Part shown: piece by piece, positions 1 through 12,059 of the stretch
Layout: each line of letters opens with the position of its first letter
How positions within the stretch are numbered: position 1 is the first letter of the stretch
Assembly: GCA_033065855.1 (NCBI GenBank)
Contig: JAVXUO010002326.1
Location: forward strand, 1,054,001 to 1,118,000
Direction: 5' to 3'
DNA: 64,000 bases
Source: Escallonia rubra
Taxonomy: Eukaryota > Streptophyta > Magnoliopsida > Escalloniales > Escalloniaceae
The notes under the pieces: generated by a model
What the model was told of the DNA's origin: nothing
Database searches by the model: none
The model's input: only the letters and a program-made list of their open reading frames with translations
Translations under genes and position numbers: made by a program

Positions 1-2470
1 ATGAAGGAGTTGAAGAGGACGAGAGGTTGAAACAACATTTTTGGCTTGAAAAGAAGTTTTTGACTGTTTACCATATTGACAGGCATCACAGATTTTATCC
101 TTGATAAACCTCAAATTTGGTAAGCCTCTGATAAGATCTTTCGAGAAAAGTTTCTTGATTAGATCCATGTGAACATGACCTAATCTACGATGCCACAACC
201 AAATATCATTGTGCTGAACAGAAAGACATACTTCACGGGAATGGTTAGATGCATCAAAAGATAAAGTATATATGTTACCATCTCTTTTACCGATCAGCGT
301 ACTCCCATCCGAGGCATGACTGATAAGACATTTTTCGCCTTCAAACTGAACTTTGTGTCCACTATCGATTAGTTGACTGATACTTATCAAATTAAACTTT
401 AAACCGTCAACTAAGGATACGTTGTCAATAGAAATGGAACCGGAGCCAATTTTACCTTTACCGATGATTTTACCATTTGAGTTGTCTCCAAAAGTAACAA
501 GCCCGCCATTTTTCGGGGTGATGCGAGAGAAAAGAGAACGATCACCTGTCATATGTCTTGAACAACCGCTGTCGAGAATCCATTTGTTGCAGTCTACCTT
601 TGCTTTCAAGCATACCTACAACAGATTATGGTTTCGTTCCTTTAGGTACCCACACTTTCTTGGGTCCTGGAAGATTAGATAAAGAAGATTTTGGCACCCA
701 TACATGTTTCATTTTATTCTTAGTAAAAGAAGGAGATGACTGATTTTTAATAAATTTAAGAGGACAATTTTTAACTAAATGTCCATTTTTGTTACAAACA
801 GTACAGAGAGTGAATGGTGAGCAGGAAACCAAACTTTTGTTAAAGAAATTTTTGTAGTCCTTTTGCTTCTTTGAAGGATCATAACCAATTCCACTTTTCT
901 CAAAGACGCATCTTTGTTTTCCCAAAAGAATATCCAAATTCTCTCTTCCTTGTGTAAATTTTGAAAGAGTATAATTGAGGTCTTCAATCTCCTTTTCTAA
1001 ATTTATTTTTTGTGTAGTCATATCCTCCAGTTGAGATTTTAAAGATTCATTTTCAATTGGAACTTTGATTTCTCTGAGAAAATGGATTTCAGAAGGTTCA
1101 AGAAAATTTTCTTTCTTAAAGGCATTTACATTATTTTCTAAAGAAACATTTTCAGAAATATAAAATTTAATTTTTTCTTGCAAATCTTCCTTTTCACCTT
1201 CCAACTCTTCAACAGTATTTATCAGAGAAAAAGCCTTAATTTTTAGATCTGCATTTTTATTTTTCAACTTTTCATAGTTTTTACTGAGTTCGAGAAAAGC
1301 TGACTTAAGGTCGTTAAAATATTTTTCCGGGGTTACCTTGGGATCATCATCATTTGCCATGAAGCAGAGTTGAGCTACGTCCTCATCCTCGCTTCCTTCC
1401 TTATCGCTTTCATCAGAGTCATCCCAAGTTAGCAGTGCTTTTCTTGATTTGAACTTTTTCTCCTTGAAGTCTCGACTGTTGCTATTGGCCGTCTTGTTTC
1501 TGAGTTGTGGACATTATTTCTTTATATGCCCAGTTCTGCCGCATTCGTAACAGGCGTCAGAATTTTCCCTTACATTCCAATCACTATTATTTCTTTGATG
1601 TGATTGGTTTGTTGGATTTCTCCTGAACATCCCATCTCTCTTGTTTGCGAGAAACTTCTTGAACTTCCGAGTGATGAGAGCCATTTCAGGATCAGAATCA
1701 TCGCTGCTTTCCGTCGGCTCATGAGAAGTCTCAGCTTTAAGAGCTAAGTTCTTCTTCTTGGAGGTGGTTTCTTCTTCGTCATGAATTTTCATCGTAATTT
1801 CATGAGTCATTAAAGAGCCCACCAATTCTTCAAGCTTCAGCACATTCAAGTCCTTCGCCTCTTAAATGGCTGTGAGTTTTGCTTCCCATCTTTTTGGGAG
1901 AGATCTGAGAACTTTTCGGACAACTTCATTTTCTGGGTAAGTTTTACCCAAAAGTCTCAGCCCATTGATAATGAGAGTGAATCTGGAGTACATCTCATTT
2001 ATAGACTCGTGCTCCTTCATCTTGAAGGCCTCGTATTGCTGAACCAACATGTTGATTTTGGTCTCTTTTACCTGATTTGTTCCTTCATGAGTAACCTCCA
2101 ACAATCTCCACATTTCTCTAGCAGTCTCACAAGCTGAGACTCGATTGTACTCATTTATGTCGAGGCCACAACTGATAATGTTCTTGGCTTTATCATCCAT
2201 GGAGAAGAACTGGGCCTCATGATTATCCATTTCAAGAATTCCTTTCGGAATCTTGCTTCCATCCGGTCCATCCTTCATAGGAATTATAGGACCATTTTCA
2301 ACAACATACCATACGTGAATATCCTGCCTCAGAAAGTTCCTCATGCGATTTTTCCAGTAGCTGTAGTTGTCATTTTTCAACAATGGTGGCCTGGTGGTTG
2401 CTGATCCTTCTTCCATAATACGATCTTTTGCTCTTGACGATTAAGTCACAGAAGAATTTCAGAGCACAAG

Positions 2471-2482
2471 GCTCTGATACCA
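2471..2482 (-). other. Primer binding site (initiator tRNA-Met type)
   Basis: The reverse complement reads TGGTATCAGAGC, the standard copia primer site complementary to the 3' end of initiator tRNA-Met. It lies two bases inside the LTR edge and fixes the element's orientation as minus. Confidence 0.9.
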
Positions 2483-2484
2483 CT

Positions 2485-3772
2485 TGTAGGTCCCTAAATA
2501 CACCTAGAGGGGGGTGAATAGGTGTTTGTCAACTTAAATTATGAATTTAAAAATTAAGATTACAACGTAAAGACGGATACAGCAATAACAAGATTAACAC
2601 AGAGATTTATACTGGTTCGGCCCCACCAGCCTACGTCCAGTCCTCAAGCACTCCACACAAGGGAGACCTACTCGAGCCTTTCACTAAACCAGCTAGCTTC
2701 GGGTGCTAGCTCAAACCTCAGTACAATATCCGAAACCCTTCCAAGGTTTCCAACAGATTACAAATGAAAAGAGATTACAATTTGAGTACTATAAACAGGC
2801 TCCTTCTTGAGCAGATTATACAATGAAAGTTTTAAAGCTAAGCCTTCTTAGGTGGGAAGATCTATATTCTTTCAAGAACAAAACCAAGAAGCTTACACAG
2901 AACTTTCTCTAAAAATGAACTCACTCAAAAGATAATTGATAAGAACAAGAGATTGAGATGAGAGAGTTTTTCAGAGTGAAAATTTGCGCGAGAGAAAAAG
3001 GTAATAAATGCTCTAACAGATTCCCTATTTATACAGGAAGGAAATAGAGGACTGTTAGGTAGAAAAGCCAAACGAGAAGGATTCGACTAAAACATTTTAG
3101 CTTCGACTCAAATGTCTTGGCTTCGACTGAAAGTCTTAGCTTCGACTGAAATGTTTTGCTTCGACTAAAAGATTTGACTTCGACTAAAACATTTTGGCTT
3201 CGACTCAAATGTCTTGGCTTCGACTGAAAGTCTTGGCTTCGACTGAAATGTCTTGGCTTCGACTGAAAGTCTTGGCTTCGACTGAAAGTCTTGCCTTCGA
3301 CTGAAATGTTTTGCTTCGACTGAAATGTTTTGCTTCGATTGAAACATTTTGGCTTCGACTCAAAGTCTTGACTTCGACTGAAACACTCAACTGTGACTTA
3401 AAGTCTTAGCTTCGACTAAAAAGTTTTGGTTTCGACTCAAAAACTTGACTTCGACTAAAAACACTTGGCTTCGTTCTTTACTAGAATTTCTGTCAGATCC
3501 TTTAAGAAAGGCTTTTTAAAGAAAAGACTAAACAAGAAAAGATATACTTTTGAGATCTTGAATCTTTCTCTGTGTAGTCCAAAGCTTGAGTCCAAAGTCT
3601 TTGTCATCCATTGTCAAGGTCGTGCAAAGTCTCTGTCAATCTCTGTCATCCATGTCAAGATTATGTCTTTGTTTGATTAAGATAAAACCTGAAATGTTTT
3701 ACCTTTAATAATATTGTCAGATTAAAGTTTAGAAAAGTTAAGTCCGAAATCATCAAAATCAACAAGTCAACA
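2485..3772 (-). repeat. LTR of the SIRE-like copia element
   Basis: The segment begins TGTAGG and ends GTCAACA on the plus strand, giving the TG...CA ends expected of an LTR. It lies two bases from a tRNA-Met-type primer site. Its inner half carries the conserved stretch ACTGGTTCGGCCCCACCAGC (about 2610-2630), common in plant SIRE-type LTRs. The outer half holds a minisatellite (3082-3470). The outer limit at 3772 is inferred from the terminal CA. Confidence 0.75.
3082..3470 (+). repeat. Minisatellite, 19-20 bp unit, about 20 copies, inside the copia LTR
   Basis: About twenty head-to-tail units built on CTTCGACTGAAATGTTTTGG run through the outer half of the LTR. Units alternate between 19 and 20 bp. 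The first half, CTTCGACT, is nearly constant, while the second half varies (AAAGTCTTGG, AAATGTCTTGG, AAACATTTTGG). The regular series opens several long open frames on the minus strand that are products of the repeat, not genes. Confidence 0.95.
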
Positions 3773-3891
3773 TAGCACGCACGATTAAGTCGAGCTGTGC
3801 TTTCACCTTTTAGTTTATTTCAATACAAAAGCTTCACTTCGTAAAATCGGTGAGGTTTTTGTATTTACACGTTTATCTTCCCACTATACTC
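3773..3891 (+). repeat. 119-bp repeat, first copy (identical to 27102-27220)
   Basis: This starts at the base after the copia LTR with TAGCACGCACGATT and ends CCCACTATACTC. It is identical, base for base by eye, to 27102-27220, 23.3 kb away in the same orientation. It is either the flank into which the copia element inserted or an outer piece of the LTR. It is not coding. Confidence 0.85.
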
Positions 3892-3959
3892 TATTAAAAA
3901 ATAAATGCCATTTAATCAAAGTGAATATTAGTGAAAAAAAGATATTTTGTGGTGCAACC

Positions 3960-4536
3960 AGAGATACATCAGGGAAATTCATGACATTGCAGATTATTTT
4001 AAGTGGCAGTGAGAATACGATTCTGGCATATAAGCATGTATGTGAATAATTAAGAAAGACAACAATAACTTATAGCATTCCACAAATAATAAGTTTTCAA
4101 AATCACAACTCAATTACTGCCTAGTGTTCTAACCGGGACAGAATATATGAAAATGGTCAACTCTATTAAGTTCTAGTATGAAATTGCCACAATGCCTTGT
4201 GTGCCACTGCCTACATTGTTTTATACTTCCATGCACCCCGACCCCCACTCTGGCTTTCTATCTGTCAACTTCGTACCTCCCTTTGGTTATAAAATTGACT
4301 CTTGCGTAGGCATAAAGCTAAAGGTTACTTTATAAGCTGTTTTGGATCTAATTCTATGTTATTATTATTATTTTTTTATCATTTTTGGTCATCAAAGTTT
4401 TGTTCTTAAAATTTGATAGTCGTCACTCTAAGAAATAAAGGAATCTATGAAATGGAAGCTATTTTTATGGTCGATCTCATATCTTACGAGTCAGCTAAAA
4501 CTTAAGGGTTGATTTCAAATATGTGCCCTAAAGTAT
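3960..4536 (+). pseudogene. Decayed MBD-like gene copy: upstream repeat and exon-2-like remnant
   Basis: About 3985-4320 matches the region upstream of the MBD-like gene at 50091 (shared phrases AAGTGGCAGTGAGAA, GTTTTCAAAATCACAACTCA, TGCCTTGTGTGCCACTGCC). About 4340-4500 resembles intron 1 and exon 2 of that gene: a GATCTAATTCTA stretch is followed by a decayed version of the TCACAAGAAACAAAAGG...GATCCCATATC coding block. The first exon is absent, in the same way as in the copies at 54.3 kb and at the window's right edge. The copy is cut on the right by the Tat LTR. It cannot encode a protein. Confidence 0.6.
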
Positions 4537-5504
4537 TATAGCGAAATGTCCGGACCCGCGAGAGCTCCCAAGAGGAACTCGGAGTCGCCATCTTATTTTA
4601 TGAAAAATAAGGTAAAACAAGAAAAAACCTAAAAAAAAAAAACTCTAAGATGCCAAACAGGCTTCTAATCTATTGAAAACAGAAATGATGGGTTCGGGAA
4701 ATAAGTTATACGGCGCGAAGGTGTTAGGCACCCACCATACCCTTTTTGTCTCTACTTTTGTTTTTCTTCATCTTTGACCTTTTAACACGTAAATATGCAT
4801 AAGATACACCCTATTTCTAATTCTATATTTTTTTGTTTGAATTCGACAACTGGAGTCAATTGGTCTATGAACACAGTCGGACCAACTGTAATAAAAATTA
4901 TCATAGTTCGACCGGACCCTACAGGATGTGATCTAAACTTTGAATTTTGACACGAATAGAGGATAATAAATTTAGAAGGCTCTTTTGTAAAAGTTGTTTT
5001 GTTGACCGAAATTTGGTCGCGAGGAAGGAAATACACTAGACTTTTCTAGACTATCCTAGAAAGCAAAATAAAACCTCTAGAAGACGATGGCTTAGTGAGT
5101 TTAGAAACACCTTGAGATGAATTCACGATGCAATGTAGTTCACCAAATTATAAAGAGAGTATGAAAATGCTGAAGTTCTCATTAGGAATGATGTATCACT
5201 TCTAGGAAAAAAATATTACAAAAGTTCTAGAGAGACTAGTCCCCTTGAAATGTAACCAATATGTCCTTTTTATAGAGGTTTTAGGCTAACCAGAGTGATA
5301 AAGATAACTTTTGAGTCTGAGATCCTATTAAAGTTAGATATTTGATTGAATTCATATATTGGACAATAGTCAACTAATCGGTCGGCTTTTCCCATAATTT
5401 CAATATTTTTTCTGAATTTTGGGATATTATGTGTCCTTAATTTGCTAATTATCTCTAATTAAACAGGTGTGATGCACCATATTTTTGGGGATTATCTCCA
5501 AATG

Positions 5505-6697
5505 TAAAGATGTCAAAAGGACCGGGCCGCCCCGATCCGGCCCTAACCATGAATAGTGCAGGCCCTAACCCGTAGGGCCTTGGGCCAGGCCTATTTTTTG
5601 GGCATTTTATCCAGGCCCGGCCGGGCCCTAAAAAGCCCGGGTCAGGCCCTAAAAAATGGGTTCGCCAGAAATCGACCCGTTTTTAGGGCCTGGCCCGGGT
5701 TTTTAGGGCTGACCCGGCCCGGGTTTTTAGGGCTGACCCGGCCCGGTTTTTGGCCCGATTTCTGGCTGGACCCTCACTTCCATTTCTAATATATATCTCT
5801 TTTACCTCCCACTTAGACAATCATTAAATGCACACCATAATTGGTGTTATTAAATGATTGCTTCTGTTAACATAATCTAATTCTAATTTTGTCAGTGTTT
5901 GCATTTTAACATGTAAGTTTCTTAGGTTTTCTTTCTCTTTGATATTAATAAAATTATTACATGTATTTGATATTCTTAATTTTTTCTTCTAAACAGTTAC
6001 AAAAGTTTGGGTATTTTGAACAAAAAATGTCACACTCAAACCTCCAAACCTTCTGTTTGGCCTGTTTGAATGCATTTCCCATATGGGATAACAATAAGGT
6101 TCACAAGCGGCTGAATACCAGAAGGGTGGGGGGTTCCAAAAATCTGCTTCAATTTTAAAAATATGATAATTAAATAAGTTTGCTCATAAGAGGAATGCAT
6201 GAAGATTTTAATAAGAAACAACCCATAAGGAATAATTCTTTCTTGGAAACCAATTTCTCAAGTGGCAGAGAGAGACATTTGTTTCTTACACAACAGGTCA
6301 ACCAAAATGCATTGGGATTGAAGCATTCTCGATATAGTAACGAAGTCCCATCTTTATAACTACAGTGGCCAAAATTCTGAATCACGGCTCGCTAATCTCT
6401 TCAACTCGTTAAATATCACGTGTTCCTTATAACGGGCATCGTTGTAACGATAACATTTTTTTGCAGATATTTTATGTAGTAAGATCGTCCATTCGCCGCC
6501 AAGTCAGCTACCGGACACTCACCAATCCCAACTAAATTTTAGCCTGCAAGTAGGTGCACGGGCGTGGACTACCTCTCTTTCACTGCTAATCATTTTTGTT
6601 TTTCTAAATTTACATGCAGTCGGTCTCAAGCTCGAATAACAGGAGGAGAGCCTATTAAAAAATTTATTTCGTGTTAATGTTTTCGCAACACAAAACA

Positions 6698-6743
<46 letters not shown>

Positions 6744-6930
6744 GGCCCAGGCCGACCCTAGGCCCGACCCTAAAATTAGGGCCTAGGGCTTGGGCCTGGA
6801 CAGGGCCTCCATTTCCTAGATTTGGGCCCGGCCTGATTTCCAAGGCCTGAAGCTCTAAATGGCCCGACCCTTTTTCTGGCCCTCTGGGCTTAGGCTGGGT
6901 TGGCCCAAGCCCAGCCCTTTGACACCTTTA
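5505..6930. mobile_element. Non-autonomous hAT DNA transposon, 1426 bp
   Basis: The ends are inverted: TAAAGATGTCAAAAGG on the left and, reverse-complemented on the right, TAAAGGTGTCAAAGGGC. They are followed by GC-rich subterminal repeats of GGCCCGGCCC and TTTTTAGGGC type. The flanks carry an 8-bp target duplication with one mismatch (TCCAAATG at 5497-5504, GCCAAATG at 6931-6938), which is the hAT length. No transposase is present. It sits inside the LTR of the Tat element, so it is younger than that element. Confidence 0.85.
6699..6739. repeat. (AT)n microsatellite
   Basis: An uninterrupted run of about twenty AT dinucleotides lies just inside the right subterminal region of the hAT element. 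Confidence 0.95.
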
Positions 6931-7259
6931 GCCAAATGGTATATAATTCAAGGAGATTCACATTGATCAAAGATTAATCTCAAGATATTTCTGAGTTTTT
7001 TAAGCCATCATAATCTTTTAACATGGACTGAACACACACCGAGCTGGACTAGACCTGACCAAACTGGACTGGACAAAATTGAACTTAATTAAGTAAATTA
7101 GGCTCATTACATTATTAGGCCTAAACCCAGAGTAATAATAAACTTCAATTATCAAAAATCCCAATAATAATAAAAGACTACCAAAATAGGGTGTCTATAG
7201 AGCCCCTCGGTGAGGGAGCTCGCCTATAGAAACAACATATTTTTTGTAATAAAAACACA

Positions 7260-8320
7260 TAAAAGACTATGGACTCTAGACGATTGGTAATGACTCACAG
7301 ACATAAGGTCGAACCTTTGTAAGGTTTTAAATGTATCCTTTGAAGAGTAATCAGACCAACGTAGTTTGGAAAAGATGTCAATCGAAGCTGGAGCCAACAG
7401 TAACAACGATTGGTCATCGAGTGACATTAATCTGGAGTCGGAGTCAATAGTAACGATGATTGGCTGCCAAACAAAGACGTATTCCTAGAATTCGGAGCTA
7501 ATTGTTGGTCGTCCAAGAATACTAAAAACAACTTATGTCTTAGAGTCGGAGCTAACGATAACAACAATGGGTCGTATAAGGCGCATTGTCAAAGGCAGGA
7601 GCCATTGGTAACAAAAAGTGGTCGTCCAAGGATTCTAAAAGGTCATGTCTAAGAGTCAAGGCCAACAGTAACAACAATTGGTCGCTTAGACACAAATGGG
7701 GGTGGGGGATACATCTCAAAGCCAGAGCATATGGGTAACAATAATTGGTCGCTTAATCATAAGGATACATCCCTTGAAGCAGAAGCCAACGGTAACAACA
7801 ATTAGTCATCTACAGATACGAAATAGTACATCTGTTCATTGTCGGAGCCACCCAAAATGATAGTAGTCCAGATATACTAAAAGTTTAACTTTGTCCTTTG
7901 CTGGAGCCACCCAAACAATGTTAGACAAACAGAAGAGGAGTATATGTTGGAGCCACCCAAACGATGGGGTGTAGATATATTTGAGTATATGAATAAGAGT
8001 CGGAGCCAACAACGCATGGAAGTGGTTGGTCACTTAGCCACATAAAAAAGGTGAACCTAAGAGGAGGAGCCAACAATGCGTGAAAGTGGTTGGTTGCTTA
8101 ACCACATTGAAAGGTGAACCTAAGAGCAGGTGCCAACAACGTGTGAAAGTGGCTGGTCGCTTTTAGACATAGGGATTTGTATCGAAGAGGCAGAGCCAAC
8201 ATCGCATGGAAGAGGTTGATCGCTTAGAAATAAAGAAGAAAAGCGTAGGAAGACCAATCAAAGCTGTAGCCAATAATGTCTAATCACAGTTGGTCGTTGA
8301 GAGTTGGACCATATCAATTT
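7260..8320. repeat. Degenerate tandem repeats in the 3' untranslated region of the first Tat element
   Basis: The motif GGAGCCAACAGTAACAACAA, followed by TTGGTCG, recurs roughly every 50-75 bp. The later units change to GGAGCCAACAATGCGTG, followed by AAAGTGGTTGGTCGCTTAG. The array lies between the LTR and the antisense PMD ORF. Hypervariable tandem repeats at this place are known from Tat/Ogre elements and can seed satellites. Confidence 0.8.
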
Positions 8321-8849
8321 ATTCCCTAATTGATAAGGAGACAATGTCACTTCTGGCAACAAAGGATGAGATGTGATACAAGCCTTATACTGTACAACAT
8401 CAATGAATTGAGCAACAAAATCAGAGAATCATTGATTGAACAATCAAAAACTTTCCCTGATTTTAAAAGTGCAAGCACACAAGCATGCAGGCCCATGAAT
8501 ACATAGAGATTTTGGGAGAATTTGAAATTTAAGAACATGCAAACATACGAGTGAAAAAAAATCTCAAACGAGCATATAAATACACAAGAGAATTTTTTGT
8601 AATTTAAACCAAAGTGTTTTTTACATTGGTTTAATGATTTTTTTCTAAAGACACTAGAATCAGACCGATAGTCAGAGGACATGAATAATGAAGATGAAAT
8701 GGCCGGTTAGTCAGGAGACTGAAAGAATTTTAATGGAGAAACCAGAGGGTTTATCATAAATTTTAAATTTTAGAGGGAAAACTGACATGTTTTCCTGTTC
8801 AGATTTTGGACACCAATTTCGTGAATTTAGGGTTTGAATCGTGCTCAAG

Positions 8850-11380
8850 TACCCATTGCCATCATTCCCTTATCTTTTTCACCAAACATAGTCACCTAAT
8901 TCAATCCTATCCCAACTCAAAATTTTCCCCACTCCAAGTATAAAATCTATGAATTCCCCTCTTTCTTCACTATCTTCAACCTATGATCATGGAAAGAGTG
9001 AAACGAGGTCATGAGGAAGGTCCCAAAATGGACAACTTTTGACGTTTTGTTACTCCAGACTAAGTCACAAACGTGAGCAATGTTTTCTTCAACGAATAGG
9101 AATGATTCTTCTTTTCACCATGCATATTATACATAGGTAAGAAATATTTGAGGTTAGGGTTTTGCAATATAGGGTTCCATTTTATATTTTTTTACATGTT
9201 TTGCAAATCCCATGCATGAACCGGTCGGTCTTCTAACTCCCCCCCCCCCCACTTTGATTGCATCCAACCTCTTCCAAAGAATATTAAACTTAAGGGCCTC
9301 CTATTTTGGTGAGGGACTGGTTAAAGAAGGTCAGTGACGTGGTAGAGGAGAGCATTGCTTTGACAAGTTTTGAGTAGTTTCCAAACGGGTTGCACTTCTT
9401 CACCCGTAGCAAAGAACGCTTGTTGACTTTAGCTGAGCATTGGTAAAATTCCACCAACAATTTTCATCTTCTTTTTGGAGAAGTGGCCCTCACCCTGTAT
9501 GATTTCGTAGACATTACGACCATTAGGGTGAGGGGTAGGCCTATATCATGGGCCTACAACCTAGATCAAGACCGCAACCTCGTAGAGAGGTTTCTAGGGT
9601 TTATGTCGTCCTTCAAGAAGAGCGGCTCGAATTTGCTTGCTACCCTTTGCTCACACTAAAGGTATGACATTGAAGGATGTTGATGTTACAATGGTAGATC
9701 AGTATATGAAAGGTTTTCTGCTATATGTGTTGAAGTAGACCCTATTTTGGCAATGAGAACGACTATGTGCAGCTCCGGTGTCCATGGGCACTAGGATATG
9801 TAGGATATGAGGGAGTACGACTGGGGGACTCCGGTGCTGGCTCACTTGTACCATTTTATAGGATCCATTTTTTTAGTTTCATGGGATACAATGAGGTTTG
9901 GGAGTTATGCTTTAATTATCCCATATCTTCCTAGATTTTCTCTGATGCATTGTTTCCTTTCATCATAGATTTGGGCCTTCAAGGTGCTACAACTATGCCT
10001 TCCATAGTTGGCCAAGAGGAAAAAGGCCGAAATGGGCCTTCAAGGTGCTACAACTATATCTGTGAAACTTGCGGGCATAGCGGTCTGGCTTGACCAGTGG
10101 AGATATGCCATGAATGTTTCAATAATCTCACTCAACAGCTCGTAAATTCAATACTTGCCCAACCTTCTTACCTCTCATTATTGTTCTTTATGCAATGCCA
10201 AATTTCTTTGTTTTTCTTTTCGAGTCCAAGAATTGTTCTCCAAATAGGGTACCGAAGGCTTATATGAGGAGGAGATGAGGCTTGCCTAGAGCCAGACCTT
10301 ATTGGTGTGGCTCTCTTATAAGGAGTTCTATATGGGTAACAGGGTGCTTTTCTAGCGCCATTCAGATGTTAAACCTCGGATCCTGGCTGCCGCTCCCCCG
10401 GTAGAGGTGTATAGGACAGACTCTAGGCAGAGGCTTGAGGCAAAGTTTGCTAAGGGGGATATCTGTATCCTCCTTGATGTGGCCGAACATTCCTCAAACT
10501 TATGAGGCGTTCGCATGGGAGGACTTAGTTCCTCCTTTGACCGTAGAGTGGGCAAAATGGATTAGGGATGCTCAGGCCAGGCTAGAGAAAAATAAAAGTG
10601 GATGAGGATGAGATGAGTGCAAAGGGTATCCCCTTCCTCTCTTGGACTGTGCCAGCTTTAAAGTTTGCGAGACTCCCGAGTCAGAGGTGATTCTGAGGCC
10701 AAAGTAGGATGTGGATATGTTGGGGCTGAAAGAGTTAGCCCGAATTGGTTGGACTCTCTTATAAGAAGTTTTATCGATCTTTTTATTTCTTTTCTTTTCC
10801 AAAATTGAATCATAACCTCATGTGTTTGCTTTAGGTCTCGAGTGAATTGCTTAAAGATGCCAACAAGATGATTCATAGCCTCAAGGACATGGTATCAAAC
10901 TTCTATGATACCATGGTGGTCTACGAGCTGATGAAGGAGACAACATACACCTTTACTCCTCCATACACACCACCATCAGAAAGAAGATTTAAGGCCAGGC
11001 TGGAAGAGACTTATTCAGAGTGAGTATATATCATCCTACAGGCTCATGGGGAAGGGGGTCCTACAGTGAAGAAAGGTGGTAGGTCGATACGCAGGCCACT
11101 AGCAGAGTCCTTTCCAAGCCTATATGTAAGTCCGACTCCAAGCCGCCAAGCCACGACTGCTGCTAAGTCAAAAGGGAAGGAAAAACTACCAGTTCGTGAC
11201 TCTACTAGAGTTCAGACTGTCTTTTGGTGAAAGCCGGGACCGGTCTTGATAAAGGAACCTATAGAGGTTGGTGGCACCCATTCGGAATTCGAGGAGGAGT
11301 TGTTGGAAGGAGGTAAGGACGTAGCTTCCTTAAGCGTCGAGCCTAGCTCCAAGAGATCCCTGAAGTGATATCAGAGATTA
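8850..11380 (+). pseudogene. Antisense plant-mobile-domain (PMD) extra ORF of the first Tat element, broken
   Basis: Plus-strand translation of this stretch gives PMD hallmarks in several pieces: a stretch like NNFHLLFGEVALTLYDF (about 9450-9510), the following RVRGRPISWAYN, and DWGTPVLAHLYHF (about 9820-9860). It is transcribed opposite to gag-pol and lies between the integrase and the 3' LTR, where extra ORFs of Tat elements are known to sit. It is a fossil with many breaks (more than five). The first residues and the C-terminal limit are uncertain. Confidence 0.65.
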
Positions 11381-12059
11381 AGTCTAGGAGTTTTATTTGT
11401 AAGGATCTTGATTTGAACATTAAACTATGTTATCTCAAACTTTAGTTTACATTAATTTACAGCGCTTTGCTTTATATATAATTTACATGCCTTGTTGTAA
11501 ATATGTACACACATGTAGCACAAAGGGAAACAGAGAATGGAATGAAAGAAAAAATTGTAGAAGGATTGATTGAGAACGGGTACAACGCCAAAGCGGCCAC
11601 TCGACCATTACCATACCATTTATCATTGTCCGATTTACCAAATAAGTATTTTATCAGGGGAAGAAAGACGAATTCTTACCTTAAATGAAAGAATTTGCCC
11701 GCTCCACACTGATCTCTAGCAGTCTCATGAGAGACATGTAAAATCCCTCTTGGATGGCAGGAAAGGCAATAAGTAGTTATGTGCGAATGTCCATCAAAGC
11801 TGTGAATTCCTTATAAGTAAGGCAAAGTTTATCGAGACTAAACCAGAAGACATAGTCTTGTTAACCCCAAAATTTAGCCGCTCAAAGAATATCATCTTGA
11901 ATGATAAAGGTACGCAAACTCATGATCATTTTAAAAAAAATGTCCATCTAAGTGAATAAGCTCTACTTTGTTGAAAGAGTTAGCAAAAATCAGAATTAAA
12001 TCTTGAAAGCTGTCGAACCATCTCTGTCATTGGCTATGGGGATTTAATTGTTAAAATTG

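Larger units (their letters stand above)
1..3772 (-). mobile_element. Ty1/copia LTR retrotransposon, SIRE-like, cut by the window edge
   Basis: This is a fossil element read right to left. After the LTR (2485-3772) and the primer site come a gag region with a UBN2-like domain (about 1862-2416), a first zinc knuckle of CCHC type (near 1520-1560), a long coiled-coil segment (about 900-1360) with a second zinc knuckle (near 770-830), and the pre-integrase region (about 1-620), where the window stops. The order gag, knuckle, coiled coil, pre-integrase is that of SIRE/Maximus-type copia elements. The integrase, RT and other LTR lie outside. The visible part is broken, with a few breaks. Its age cannot be set because only one LTR is present. 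Confidence 0.85.
4537..7199 (-). repeat. 3' LTR of the first Tat element, split by a hAT element
   Basis: Read on the minus strand, it begins TATAGACACCCTATTTTGG, close to the usual Tat start TGTAGACACCC. It contains the conserved GGGTGCCTAACACCTTC block (near 4715-4735) and ends CATTTCGCTATA. The purine-rich GAGGGGCTC just outside (7200-7208) fits a polypurine tract. Without the hAT element the LTR is about 1.23 kb. Confidence 0.7.

Noticed and set aside
3165-3390. Two minus-strand open frames with repetitive SRSQ/FQSK-type peptides
   Set aside because: They are by-products of the 19-20 bp minisatellite in the LTR. Every phase of the repeat lacks stops, and there is no start or splice context.
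3082-3470. Regularly spaced repeats as a CRISPR array
   Set aside because: The units are contiguous with no unique spacers, in plant nuclear DNA, inside an LTR.
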